A DNA stretch of 64,000 nt from an uncultured Carboxylicivirga sp. (GCF_963668385.1 NZ_OY764327.1:5552501-5616500), one strand, 5' to 3'; numbered from the stretch's first letter, positions 8,520 to 18,194 are shown. Program-made: numbers and translations. The notes: generated by a model not told the origin, from the sequence alone.

Positions 8520-9191
8520 ATGACAATTCTTAAATTATCAAATATACAGAAGAGCTTCAAAGACGGTGAGAATCGTATAAATCATGTTCTTAAGGGAATA
8601 GACTTAAAGGTTGATCAAGGTGAATTTGTATCCATCACGGGAGCTTCGGGCTCAGGCAAAACCACTTTATTATCCATTTTGGGAGCCTTGCTTCCACCCG
8701 ACGAAGGCAGCTATATCTTAAATGATCAGGAAATAACAACCTCTTCTGCTACCATTGCTTCTATCCGTAACAAGCAAATCGGATTTGTTTTTCAAAATCA
8801 TCGATTAATGCCTCAATACACAGCATTGGAGAATATTTTAATGCCTGTTTTAGCATCAAAAAACAGCACAAATTCTGAAGATGAAGCGTATGCGAAACAA
8901 TTAATGGAATTGACGCAAATATCTAAAATAGCCAACCAATATCCGGGCACTTTATCAGGTGGGGAAGCCAGCCGAGTTACGGTATGCAGAGCTTTGATAA
9001 TGAAACCGCATTTATTATTGGCCGATGAACCAACGGGTCAGCTGGACAGAGAAAACGCAAAAAACATTGCATCCTTGCTTTCCGAGGTAAATAAAAGTCT
9101 GGGTACAACCATCCTAATGGTCACACACTCCGATGAAATTGCACAAACAGCAAACAAAACACTCACCCTTCAAGACGGTAAATTACAGTGA
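8520..9191 (+). CDS. ABC transporter ATP-binding protein, LolD/MacB type
   Basis: ATG 8520 is preferred over an upstream in-frame TTG (8478) that overlaps the previous gene, since MTILKLSNIQKSF matches the usual ABC start. The 223-residue protein has Walker A (GASGSGKTT), a signature LSGGEASR, Walker B (LLLADEPTG) and a switch histidine in VTHSDE. The family powers FtsX-type permeases that extract lipoproteins or perform mechanotransmission rather than transporting a substrate through the membrane. It overlaps the permease gene by 4 bases (GTGA), so translation is probably coupled. Confidence 0.92.
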   Translation: MTILKLSNIQKSFKDGENRINHVLKGIDLKVDQGEFVSITGASGSGKTTLLSILGALLPPDEGSYILNDQEITTSSATIASIRNKQIGFVFQNHRLMPQYTALENILMPVLASKNSTNSEDEAYAKQLMELTQISKIANQYPGTLSGGEASRVTVCRALIMKPHLLLADEPTGQLDRENAKNIASLLSEVNKSLGTTILMVTHSDEIAQTANKTLTLQDGKLQ

Positions 9192-12100
9192 AATTTCAAG
9201 CATTAGCATATAAAAGCAGCCGATATTACACTCGCTATTACAAGCTGGTAGCCATTGCCATCATCATTGCAATTATGGTGATTACCGGAAGTATGTTAAC
9301 CGGAAATTCGGTTCGCACCACACTGGTTAATCGAGTGAGTGAAAGATTGGGCAACACGGAAACGATTATTTTTCCGGGTCAGGGTTTTATGGCAGAACAA
9401 TTTGCCGAAATCTCAGATTTTGGATCGTCAGCCAGAGGTATTTTGTTCTCCAAGGGTTTTATTTCGGTTTATGGCCGATTAATTCCTGTTTCTGTTTGGG
9501 GAGTTAACGATATGGATATTCCTGAAGGCGGAGCTAAGATCAATCCTTCTTTACAAAACGAAATCGGAGTCAATATTACGGATGGTTTGGCACTTCGTCT
9601 GCCTGCGAACGGATTAATTCCCCAAGGATCTTTGTTTGTCACCGAAAGCTATTCAACAGGTATCAGACTTTCTTTCGAAGGAATTGTATCTAAAGAAGAT
9701 GGCGGGAATATCAGTCTTAAAAACGAACAAATCATACCCTATAATATTTTTGTCAATCGTTCTGAGTTGGCCGATTTGATGGATGTAAAAGGGAAAATCA
9801 ACCTTATTTTATCTGATAAAATTGTTACGAATGATGATCTGAATCAAAACTGGAATTATTCTACTTCGGGATTGCATATCAATCATAACAAAGAATTTAC
9901 AGAAATAACATCTGATCAGATATTTATTCCGAAAGATGTAGTCGAAAATATTTGTCAAAACAATTCATCAGCCAACAGGATGTTTTCCTATCTGGGTAAT
10001 GCCATTCGTACCGAAAAAGAAGCCATCCCCTACTCTTTTGTAACAGCAGCTGATAAATATGAAAATCAGTTGTTAAAAAAAGATGAAGTCATCCTTTCTG
10101 ATTATTCTGCAAAACGATTGCAAGTCAAAACAGGAGATTCTATTTGGATCAGTTTTTTTACATCATCAGAAATTAAAAACCTTCAGGAAGATTCATTGCG
10201 ATTGACGGTCAGTAAAATAGTTCCTATTTCTCAATTGCAGGCTGACACTTCGCTTAGTGCCAATTTTCCGGGCTTATCCAATGTTGATAGATGTACTGAT
10301 TGGGACAGTGATTTGCCCATTGACATGGATTTGATCACCAAGGAAGATGAAGATTACTGGGACGAATATAAGAGCACGCCCAAAGCCATTATTTCGTATG
10401 AAGCCATTGCCGATAAATGGAGTAATGCCTATGGTGATGCTACTGCCATCAGAGTAAATGATGTCAATCCTGATTTATCTGAATTAACCGCCAGTCAATT
10501 TGGAATCCAATTGATTCATCCAAAAGAAGCCGGCTTGAATGCCGCTAAAAATGGAGTTGATTTTTCCGGTTTATTTCTATCTCTGGGATTCTTCATCATC
10601 ATATCAGCCCTATTATTGTTGGTAATCCCTTTCTCTGAAATGATCTATCAGCGAACCAAGGAAATGGAATTATTAAAATCCATCGGCTATTCTCGTAAAA
10701 GAATTATCAGAATGATGTGGCGCGAATCGGCCCCTGTGATTATCATTGCTTCTTTAGCAGGTGTTGTTGCAGGCTTTTTATACACCGCCATCGTTATGTG
10801 GCTGCTTGGATCTGTTTGGAAAGGTGCCACACATACCGAAGGTTTTGCCGTTCATATTAATTTACCAACCATTTTAACAGGATTGATCAGTGGTTTGATT
10901 CTTTCCTTTGGCCTTATCCATTGGATAATTGTACGAAGCCTGAAAGTGAAAAAACAGAAAAAAGCTAACTCATCTTCCAGTAAGCTAAAGATTGCAGCCA
11001 TAGCCTCCACCATTGTTTCCGTTGGTTTAATTGCTGTCAATATTCTTTTTATTCAATCGGTACCTGTATTTATGATCACAGGCATCGTATTTATTGCTAC
11101 GTTTTCGTTGTGGGGACTGTTTTTGATTACATCGAAAGGCAAAGCTGATCAAAATGGAATCAGACAACAAAACCTGAAATGGAAAAACATCAGAGCCAAT
11201 AAAAAACAATCTATTCTGGCATTCTTTTCATTATCCATTGGTGTTTATATTGTTTTCTCAGTTGGCTTGAACCGTCAGGATTTCTCAGATCATTCGAAGT
11301 TGGTTAACGGAACGGGCGGATATACCCTTTGGGCTGAGAGTACTGTACCTGTTTATTACGATATGAACTCTCAACAGGGACGAAGCAAACTGAATCTGAA
11401 GGATCTTCCTGCCAACACTAGCATTCTGCAATGCCTACGTTATGAGGCTGACGAAGCCAGTTGTTTAAATTTGAATAAAGTAAGTACCCCAACGGTTTTA
11501 GGTTTAGATATCAATCAGTTGAATGACAGTGAATTTAAGATCCAAAACAGTCTGAACGATTGGAACAGACGGCAGGTAATGGCTCAAATGCCGTCGAAGC
11601 AAAATGAGGCATATCCGGCTTTGGTAGATGCTACGGTGCTTCAATGGAGTCTGGTAAAAAGCATTGGTGATACCCTTCGTTATCATGGCGTAGACGGCAA
11701 AGAAATATTAATCCAGATTATCGGCACCCTTTCCAATTCAGTATTTCAGGGAAATATTTTGATGGATAAAAACCTTTTTACTGAGATTTGGCCAGAAAAG
11801 AAAGATATTGAAATATTCTTGGTTCAGACCGATGAAAAAGACATTCAACCAACCAAGCAATTGTTGCAACAGGCCCTGAATAATTACGGCGTTTTGGTGA
11901 CAACTACCAACGATCGCTTACGCCAGTTTAATACAGTCACAGATACCTACTTGAGCATTTTCTTAACCTTGGGAGGTCTGGGGCTTCTGCTTGGAATTTT
12001 TGCCTTTATCATCGTTATCAGAAAGAATCTGGCAACTCGCGAAGCCGAAATAAAAATGTATTTCATGTTAGGTTTTCCTTCTAATCGAATACGAAGTTTA

Positions 12101-12331
12101 TTATACAACGAAAACCTGTTGGCACCTATCTATGCATTATTAAGTGGAATAATTGCATCGCTTATTGGTGTTAGTCCCAACCTTATGAATATTGGAATAT
12201 CTGTTTGGAGTACAGCACTGATTCTCACTCTCTTCTTTATTTTTTGTGTGGTGTTTTATGTGAAAAAAGTGGTTTTTAAAGAAGTGGATACCGTTGAAAA
12301 ACAACACTATCAGTTTGATGATTACAATTAA
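9188..12331 (+). CDS. Large FtsX-type ABC permease (LolC/E-MacB superfamily)
   Basis: A 1047-residue permease starting at GTG 9188, which overlaps the TGA of the ATPase gene. An N-terminal helix (about 20-42) is followed by a large periplasmic domain. A first FtsX core lies at about 460-610 with the motif KEMELLKSIGYS, then several further helices (about 635-690). After a second periplasmic domain comes a second FtsX core at about 945-1035 with REAEIKMYFMLGFPS. The twin-core architecture is typical of single-chain permeases that work with LolD-like ATPases. In this operon it may handle assembly or sorting of the redox lipoproteins or propellers; this is inference from context. Confidence 0.9.
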   Translation: MKFQALAYKSSRYYTRYYKLVAIAIIIAIMVITGSMLTGNSVRTTLVNRVSERLGNTETIIFPGQGFMAEQFAEISDFGSSARGILFSKGFISVYGRLIPVSVWGVNDMDIPEGGAKINPSLQNEIGVNITDGLALRLPANGLIPQGSLFVTESYSTGIRLSFEGIVSKEDGGNISLKNEQIIPYNIFVNRSELADLMDVKGKINLILSDKIVTNDDLNQNWNYSTSGLHINHNKEFTEITSDQIFIPKDVVENICQNNSSANRMFSYLGNAIRTEKEAIPYSFVTAADKYENQLLKKDEVILSDYSAKRLQVKTGDSIWISFFTSSEIKNLQEDSLRLTVSKIVPISQLQADTSLSANFPGLSNVDRCTDWDSDLPIDMDLITKEDEDYWDEYKSTPKAIISYEAIADKWSNAYGDATAIRVNDVNPDLSELTASQFGIQLIHPKEAGLNAAKNGVDFSGLFLSLGFFIIISALLLLVIPFSEMIYQRTKEMELLKSIGYSRKRIIRMMWRESAPVIIIASLAGVVAGFLYTAIVMWLLGSVWKGATHTEGFAVHINLPTILTGLISGLILSFGLIHWIIVRSLKVKKQKKANSSSSKLKIAAIASTIVSVGLIAVNILFIQSVPVFMITGIVFIATFSLWGLFLITSKGKADQNGIRQQNLKWKNIRANKKQSILAFFSLSIGVYIVFSVGLNRQDFSDHSKLVNGTGGYTLWAESTVPVYYDMNSQQGRSKLNLKDLPANTSILQCLRYEADEASCLNLNKVSTPTVLGLDINQLNDSEFKIQNSLNDWNRRQVMAQMPSKQNEAYPALVDATVLQWSLVKSIGDTLRYHGVDGKEILIQIIGTLSNSVFQGNILMDKNLFTEIWPEKKDIEIFLVQTDEKDIQPTKQLLQQALNNYGVLVTTTNDRLRQFNTVTDTYLSIFLTLGGLGLLLGIFAFIIVIRKNLATREAEIKMYFMLGFPSNRIRSLLYNENLLAPIYALLSGIIASLIGVSPNLMNIGISVWSTALILTLFFIFCVVFYVKKVVFKEVDTVEKQHYQFDDYN

Positions 12332-12347
12332 TTGAGAAATGTAAGTT

Positions 12348-13616
12348 ATGAAGGTTCTATTTATCATACCCGGTGCAGGCGATCAGTTTTATTGCGGAAA
12401 TTGCTTTCGTGATAATTTATATGCTTCAGCATTGCGTGAGGCTGGTCACGAAGTGATTATTTCGCCTTTATACCTGCCCATTAAACACGAATCGTTTCAG
12501 ATTAACAGCCCCTTATTTTTTCCGGCAACGACTTATTATATGGCCCACAAGTTTTTCAAAAAAGGCAATATGCCCAAATGGATTGAAAAACTGACTGGCT
12601 CTGAAATGATGCTCAATGTGGCAGCTTCCAAATCGGGCACTACATCGCCCAAAGGTTTGGAGGCAATGACCTTATCCATGATAAATGGTGAAGATGCTAC
12701 TTTTCATGCGGAAATAAACAAGTTGATTGAATGGATTAAAAACCAGGAAAAACCAGATATCATTCATATATCCAGCTCATTGTTGATTGGTATTGCGAAG
12801 CATCTGCATACTCATCTTCAAATACCTATTGTTTGTTCGTTACAAGACGAAGAAGTATGGATTGATAATATGAATGAAACCTACGCCAATATTGCCTGGC
12901 AGCAGATTTCAGAAAATACCCGTTTCGTAAATAAATTAATAACCACCAGCGAATATTATAAAACCATCGCTCATCAGAAAATCGGAACAGATCATAATAT
13001 AGAAGTGGTCTATCCGGGTTTCGACCAAAACAAATACGAGAAAGCAATCCCTCCTAATGATCCTGTTATTGGTTTCTTTTACAGAATGAATGAAATCAAT
13101 GGCTTACATATTCTGGTAGATGCTTTTATCAAATTGAAAGAACAGAATTCCATTCCAAATCTTAAACTAAAGATTGGAGGTGGATATAACGATCAGGATC
13201 GTCACTTTATAAGGTCATTGAAGAATCAATTGGCACCTTATATTAACGATGTTGAATTCTGCAAAAACTATAGTCTGGATGAACACAAAGGCTTTTACGA
13301 ATCTATTTCTATCATCTCTGTTCCCATTACATTTGATGAAGGAATCGGTCTCTACCTTTGCGAAGCATTCTCCGCTGGGGTTCCAGCTGTTGAACCTTCA
13401 ACAGGATCTTTTCCTGAAGTAGTGGATAATGCGGGTGTTTTATATCAACCCAACACCGCTGATGCTTTAGCCGAAGCCATCAGTAAAGCATTATCAGACA
13501 AAATATATTACAATCAATTAAGAGATAACGCAAAAAAACTGGCCTCAACCCGCTACAATTCAACGGTAATGGCTGGCAAGTTACTTGAAGTATACAATCA
13601 ATGTTATAACCAATAA
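12348..13616 (+). CDS. Family 4 glycosyltransferase (GT-B fold)
   Basis: A 422-residue soluble protein. The N-terminal Rossmann half begins MKVLFIIPGAGDQFYCGNC with the glycine-rich loop of starch-synthase-like GT4 enzymes. The C-terminal half has VIGFFYRMNEINGLHILVD and the nucleotide-sugar site EGIGLYLCEAFSAGVPAVE (the E-x7-E motif). Donor and acceptor cannot be deduced. It lies 16 bases after the ABC permease and 20 before the third propeller, so it appears to belong to the same operon. A glycosyltransferase inside a redox operon is unexpected; it could modify an exported component or be an unrelated passenger. Confidence 0.85.
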   Translation: MKVLFIIPGAGDQFYCGNCFRDNLYASALREAGHEVIISPLYLPIKHESFQINSPLFFPATTYYMAHKFFKKGNMPKWIEKLTGSEMMLNVAASKSGTTSPKGLEAMTLSMINGEDATFHAEINKLIEWIKNQEKPDIIHISSSLLIGIAKHLHTHLQIPIVCSLQDEEVWIDNMNETYANIAWQQISENTRFVNKLITTSEYYKTIAHQKIGTDHNIEVVYPGFDQNKYEKAIPPNDPVIGFFYRMNEINGLHILVDAFIKLKEQNSIPNLKLKIGGGYNDQDRHFIRSLKNQLAPYINDVEFCKNYSLDEHKGFYESISIISVPITFDEGIGLYLCEAFSAGVPAVEPSTGSFPEVVDNAGVLYQPNTADALAEAISKALSDKIYYNQLRDNAKKLASTRYNSTVMAGKLLEVYNQCYNQ

Positions 13617-13636
13617 TACATAAAGGAAAGAAAACT

Positions 13637-14914
13637 ATGAAACTACCAGACACAAACAAACTCAAATTTATGGCGCTGTTATTAATTAGTGCAGCTACTA
13701 TGACAGCGATGGCGCAGGATCAGCATGGATGGCGAGGTCCAAACCGTGATGGCATTTATCCAGAAACCGGTTTATTAAAAGAATGGCCTGCTGAAGGTCC
13801 TGAACAACTTTGGGAAACACTGGATGCAGGCAAAGGTTATTCCTCTCCGGTTATTGTAAACGACCATGTTTACATAACAGGTATGAATGAGGATGAAGAC
13901 CAGGAAATATTCTCAGCCTACTCAATGGACGGTAAAAAAGAGTACGAATTGGTTTATGGTACTCCATGGCTAAAATCTTACCCTGAAACACGCACCACTC
14001 CAACCATTGTTGGAAACAGAGCCTATGTTATCAGCGGTATTGGCGAGGTGGTTTGTATCGATATCAAAAAAGGCGATATCGCATGGAAAGTAGATGGTAA
14101 AGCAGAATTTGGAGTAAAAACAGGTATTTGGGGCGTATCTGAATCACCTCTTGTATTTGATAATAAAGTAATTTTCTCTCCCGGAGGCGATACTACAACT
14201 GTTGTGGCGCTAAATGCGAAAAACGGAAAAACCATTTGGGAAAGTAAATCATTGGGACAAAAGTGTAATTATGCTTCTCCACTTTTGATTGAGCATAATG
14301 GGAAATCGCAAATAATTGCTACCACCGGTCTTAGTGTTATTGGTGTTGATCCGGATAAAGGTGAAATCATGTGGACATTCGATGGTTTTGGTGAAGAAGC
14401 TACTAAGAATGGCTGGGAAAAAATTGCACCTAACACTCCGCTCTATAAAGATGGTAAAATATTCGTTTGTAATGGTTACGACATGAACTCATTTATGCTT
14501 CAATTGAGCGATGATCTTACATCGGTTGAATTATTGTGGCGCAACGATGATATGGATACCCATGTAGGTGGTTTTGTTTTGGTTTATGGAACTATTTATG
14601 GTTCAAACTGGATTGGTAACAGCAAAGGAAACTGGCTGGCAGTGGACTGGAATACAGGCGAAACAAAATACGAAACTCCCTGGGGAAGTGGAAAAAGTAA
14701 AGGATCGATCATCAGTGCTGATGATATGCTTTATTGCTACGATGAAAAACGAGGTTATGTTGGTTTAGTAAAAGCTACTCCCGAAGCCTTTGAATTGGTA
14801 AGTGATTTCCCAATCAAAAAAGGTGAAGGGCCACATTGGGCTCATCCAGTCATCGATAATGGAGTATTATATATCCGTCATGGAAGTGCTTTAATGGCAT
14901 TTAAAATTAAGTAA
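13637..14914 (+). CDS. Secreted PQQ-type beta-propeller protein
   Basis: A 425-residue protein with a signal peptide (hydrophobic 11-25, cleavage near TAMAQ). The mature part starts with WRGPNRDGIYPETGLLKEWP, the typical opening of BamB/PQQ-like secreted propellers, and has repeated blades ending in motifs such as IAWKVDG, KTIWESK and IMWTFDG. A good Shine-Dalgarno-like AAAGGAAAG precedes the start. No haem or Cys motif is present, so a bound cofactor is unproven. It is the third propeller and probably the last gene of the operon, since a hairpin follows. Confidence 0.85.
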   Translation: MKLPDTNKLKFMALLLISAATMTAMAQDQHGWRGPNRDGIYPETGLLKEWPAEGPEQLWETLDAGKGYSSPVIVNDHVYITGMNEDEDQEIFSAYSMDGKKEYELVYGTPWLKSYPETRTTPTIVGNRAYVISGIGEVVCIDIKKGDIAWKVDGKAEFGVKTGIWGVSESPLVFDNKVIFSPGGDTTTVVALNAKNGKTIWESKSLGQKCNYASPLLIEHNGKSQIIATTGLSVIGVDPDKGEIMWTFDGFGEEATKNGWEKIAPNTPLYKDGKIFVCNGYDMNSFMLQLSDDLTSVELLWRNDDMDTHVGGFVLVYGTIYGSNWIGNSKGNWLAVDWNTGETKYETPWGSGKSKGSIISADDMLYCYDEKRGYVGLVKATPEAFELVSDFPIKKGEGPHWAHPVIDNGVLYIRHGSALMAFKIK

Positions 14915-14920
14915 TACATT

Positions 14921-14961
14921 AATGGTGGCACTTACTTCATTGTATTGTTGGTGCCGCCATT
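14921..14961 (+). terminator. Hairpin after the redox operon
   Basis: AATGGTGGCA (14921-14930) pairs with TGCCGCCATT (14952-14961) with one G-U pair across a 21-base loop. It lies 7 bases after the stop of the third propeller gene. There is no strong T-run behind it, so it may be a weak terminator or an RNA-stabilising stem. Confidence 0.5.
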
Positions 14962-15068
14962 GAGATACTTATTTTCGTGTTCTTGTGTGAATTAATCGTG
15001 TTGCTACATTAACTGCATCAATGTGATAGAAAGAACCGTATTTTACAATTGAAAACTGGGAATATTAA

Positions 15069-16088
15069 ATGAAGTTTCTTTATCAATACAATACCAAAAC
15101 AATTATACTAATCAGCTTAGTTAGTGCCATTATAATTGTCTACCCCAATATCTCATACCTTCCTTGGGAATTAAGCTATTTAGATGATTCAATGAAGTGG
15201 GGTCATATTGCTTTCTTTATATACAGGTATCTTTTTTTCAGCCTTGTTGCAATGGTATTGTTAATCATCAACCTAAGAAAAACAGACACATTAGTATTCT
15301 CGAAGCGCTTTTTATACAATTTAATCACTGGAGCGATCGCATACGGTTTATACGTATCAATTTCAATTTCAACCTGTACAAAATCTGATTGTTTTGGTAG
15401 TATACTACTCTTCCAGTTTTTCATAACCTGTTTGTTATTTTCCTTCTTTGGTCATGTTTACCATATGTATAATGTGCAACGAAAAAAAGATCAGGAAATA
15501 GAAGACCTAAAATTCGAAAACTTGCAGAGTAAGTGCGATGCTTTAACCAATCAGATTAATCCTCACTTCTTCTTTAATTCGTTAAACAGTATTACTGCAT
15601 TGGTGAGGAAAAAGAACGATGAAGTTACCCTTGCATTCGTTAATAAACTCTCTGATGTATTTCGTTACATTCTGCAAAGCGAAAAGAAAGGATTGGTTCC
15701 GTTGAGTGAAGAACTTGAATTTATTGAGGCATTTAAATTTCTGATGGAGGTTCGATTTGCCAATAAGCTGGTTTTTAATATTCAGATTCCTGAAGACAAA
15801 ATGCAATTAAAACTTCCGGCTTTATCGTTATTGCCTTTGATTGATAATATTGTAGTTCATAATGTGATTGATAGCGAGAATAAAATGGTGGTTGATATTA
15901 CAATGACAGAAAATGATGAAGTAAAAATTACCAATCCTATCTATCCAAAATTATCGAAACCTCAAACCAACGGAACAGGCATACGTAATGTGAATAAACG
16001 ATTTAAAATTCTTATGAATACCAAGATACATGTGAAAAGATCGAACGATATTTTTACTGTATTGTTACCTTTACAAAAAAAGAAATGA
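15069..16088 (+). CDS. LytS/YehU-type sensor histidine kinase
   Basis: A 339-residue protein with four hydrophobic helices in the first 130 residues, a short coiled coil (about 136-160) and the His_kinase (PF06580) box NQINPHFFFNSLN with phospho-acceptor His166. The ATP-binding region is short, with a degenerate N-box (LIDNIVVHN) and the glycine motif NGTGIRNVNKRF. It overlaps the response regulator gene by 4 bases (ATGA), a standard two-component layout. No ligand-binding domain is visible outside the membrane helices, so the signal is unknown. It lies 154 bases after the propeller operon and could regulate it, but no direct evidence is seen. Confidence 0.9.
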   Translation: MKFLYQYNTKTIILISLVSAIIIVYPNISYLPWELSYLDDSMKWGHIAFFIYRYLFFSLVAMVLLIINLRKTDTLVFSKRFLYNLITGAIAYGLYVSISISTCTKSDCFGSILLFQFFITCLLFSFFGHVYHMYNVQRKKDQEIEDLKFENLQSKCDALTNQINPHFFFNSLNSITALVRKKNDEVTLAFVNKLSDVFRYILQSEKKGLVPLSEELEFIEAFKFLMEVRFANKLVFNIQIPEDKMQLKLPALSLLPLIDNIVVHNVIDSENKMVVDITMTENDEVKITNPIYPKLSKPQTNGTGIRNVNKRFKILMNTKIHVKRSNDIFTVLLPLQKKK

Positions 16089-16831
16089 GAGTTTTAATCA
16101 TAGAAGATGAAACGGTGGCATATGAGAACCTGTTGACTATTACTCAGGAAATAGACCCAACGATTGAAGTGGTTGGCAATACCGAAAGTATCAGACAAAC
16201 GGTTAAATGGATTAACGAAAACCCTAATCCCGATCTTATTTTTATGGATATTCATCTCTCTGATGGATCAGCCTTTGATATTTTCAACCTGATTGAAATT
16301 GAAACTCCTATTATATTCACCACAGCTTACGATGAGCATGCTATTGAGGCATTTAAAGTGAATAGCATCGACTATTTATTAAAGCCCATTAAACCCGATG
16401 AATTAGAAAGAGCATTGACCAAATTCAAAAAACTAAATAACAACGATGTTAATCAATATTTGAAACAACTGCTCGAATTAAAATCATCAAATAATTACGC
16501 TGAAAAAATTCTGGTTCCGTATAAAGATCAGTTATTGCCCATTAACATTAGCGATGTTTCGTGCTTTTACACCAGCGACAAAAACACTTTTATCTATTTA
16601 AATAATGGTCAGAAGTATTCCTACTCCAAATCGTTGGAGCAGATCATAACCACTCTTAATCCAGACCAATTCATCAGAGCCAACAAGCAGTTTATCGTAT
16701 CAAGGGAGAGTGTAAAAAATATTACTATTTGGTTTGATAACCGATTACTAATCACTCTTGATACTGAAGTCCCGGAAAGAATTTTTATCAGTAAGAATAA
16801 AGCTTCGGAATTTAAGAATTGGATAGTTTAG
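16085..16831 (+). CDS. LytTR-family response regulator
   Basis: A 248-residue regulator. The receiver domain (1-120) has the acidic pair near the N-terminus (EDE), phospho-acceptor Asp55 in LIFMDIHLSDG, Thr in IFTTAYDEH and Lys in YLLKPIKP. The C-terminal LytTR DNA-binding domain (about 150-247) shows the KNTFIYLNNGQKY and FIRANKQFIVS motifs. It is translationally coupled to the preceding kinase and would bind direct repeats upstream of its targets. Confidence 0.93.
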   Translation: MRVLIIEDETVAYENLLTITQEIDPTIEVVGNTESIRQTVKWINENPNPDLIFMDIHLSDGSAFDIFNLIEIETPIIFTTAYDEHAIEAFKVNSIDYLLKPIKPDELERALTKFKKLNNNDVNQYLKQLLELKSSNNYAEKILVPYKDQLLPINISDVSCFYTSDKNTFIYLNNGQKYSYSKSLEQIITTLNPDQFIRANKQFIVSRESVKNITIWFDNRLLITLDTEVPERIFISKNKASEFKNWIV

Positions 16832-16889
16832 AAAGTGTAATCTTCCTCAACGCATTCTCAAACATTGCTGAAAGATTTGAACAGATCAT

Positions 16890-18089
16890 TTACTTCATCC
16901 TTAATGCTAGTTTTTGAAAAAGAGCATTTGGCTTAAAAAATAAAACAATCGCTGATAATGATGCAAATATTCCAATAATCAAGCTCATTGGACGTGGAGT
17001 TCCATCGCTAAATAAAGCCAATAATACAGATGATAAAATTCCACTACCATATTGTAACGAACCCAATAATGCAGATGCGGCTCCTGCCATTTCCGGAACA
17101 TCTTCTAAAGCAGCTGCTGTTGTAGTGGCCGAAACAATTCCGTTCATCGAAAAGAAGAAGAAGATTGGAATAATTATTCCCAGCAAACCCACATTAAAGT
17201 TTGAAAGAACCAGTAATAACAAACCCGCACTCATCGAAATTGTTGTTGATACCCGCAATATCGTATGTAAAGGATATTTTCTCACTAATTTTCGATTGAT
17301 AATACTTAATGTCATTATTCCAACAATATTAAGAGCGAATAGTAATCCATAATACTGAGGTTTCACTCCAAAATATTTGATATAAACAAAAGGTGATCCA
17401 GTGATAAAAGCATAAACTCCCACATAATAAAAAGTAACACAAAGAGTATATTTCATGAATTTTTTATGCGCAAGCAAGTGCCTGTAATTAGCGAAAGCTT
17501 TTCCGAAAGATGTATTTGGACGTTTTGTTGCTGGATATGTTTCGGGTAACCAAAGTAAGGCAATAGTCATTAAGGCACCAATTATCGTCAACAACCAGAA
17601 AATACTGTGCCACGAGCTCCACTTAATCAACTGACCGCCCATTAATGGACCAATAATCGGAGCTAATGCCATAATAACCATCAAGGTTGAAAGCATTTCT
17701 GCGGCTTTGGCACTTCCATGCATGTCTCGTACCATAGCACGCGATAACATTGGACCGGTACAAGCACCCAAAGCCTGAACAATTCGCCAAATAATAATTT
17801 GTGTAATATTCTCTGATAAAGCGCAACCAACCGAACCAATAATAAATAAGATAAGACCTAAAATCAATGGTCGGATACGACCTAGTTTGTCACTTATTGG
17901 CCCCCACATCAACTGCCCAATTGCAAAACCAATTAAAAAACCCGTCACCGTTAATTCAACATCGCCCTTTAAATCAATTTGCATTTGTGGCATAGCCGGC
18001 AAATAAATATCGGTTGATAATGAAGTAATGGCCATCAATGATCCTAAAATGGCCAATAATATTTTACTGTTACTATTTAATTTATGCAT
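16890..18089 (-). CDS. MFS exporter, Bcr/CflA type
   Basis: A 399-residue transporter with about twelve hydrophobic helices. It has the Bcr/CflA opening (STDIYLPAMPQM), motif A between helices 2 and 3 (GPISDKLGRIRP) and the exporter motif C region (ALAPIIGPLMGG). Family members expel drugs or small metabolites by proton antiport; the substrate is unknown. It is convergent with the LytTR gene and lies 105 bases downstream of the nickel-transport operon on the same strand, but without close coupling. Confidence 0.88.
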   Translation of the reverse strand: MHKLNSNSKILLAILGSLMAITSLSTDIYLPAMPQMQIDLKGDVELTVTGFLIGFAIGQLMWGPISDKLGRIRPLILGLILFIIGSVGCALSENITQIIIWRIVQALGACTGPMLSRAMVRDMHGSAKAAEMLSTLMVIMALAPIIGPLMGGQLIKWSSWHSIFWLLTIIGALMTIALLWLPETYPATKRPNTSFGKAFANYRHLLAHKKFMKYTLCVTFYYVGVYAFITGSPFVYIKYFGVKPQYYGLLFALNIVGIMTLSIINRKLVRKYPLHTILRVSTTISMSAGLLLLVLSNFNVGLLGIIIPIFFFFSMNGIVSATTTAAALEDVPEMAGAASALLGSLQYGSGILSSVLLALFSDGTPRPMSLIIGIFASLSAIVLFFKPNALFQKLALRMK

Positions 18090-18194
18090 ATAGTTTTATT
18101 AATACCTTTTATTTCCATAACAACTTCACAAAACCAACATCAGGTGTATTATTTTGAGTTTATCCAGATCATTCTTTTTCAATCAGGTAATTGA

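Noticed and set aside
2005-14914. Quinoprotein alcohol dehydrogenases
   Set aside because: The three propellers lack a recognisable cytochrome domain, CxxCH haem motif or the adjacent Cys pair of PQQ dehydrogenases, and their blade pattern is closer to BamB-like proteins.
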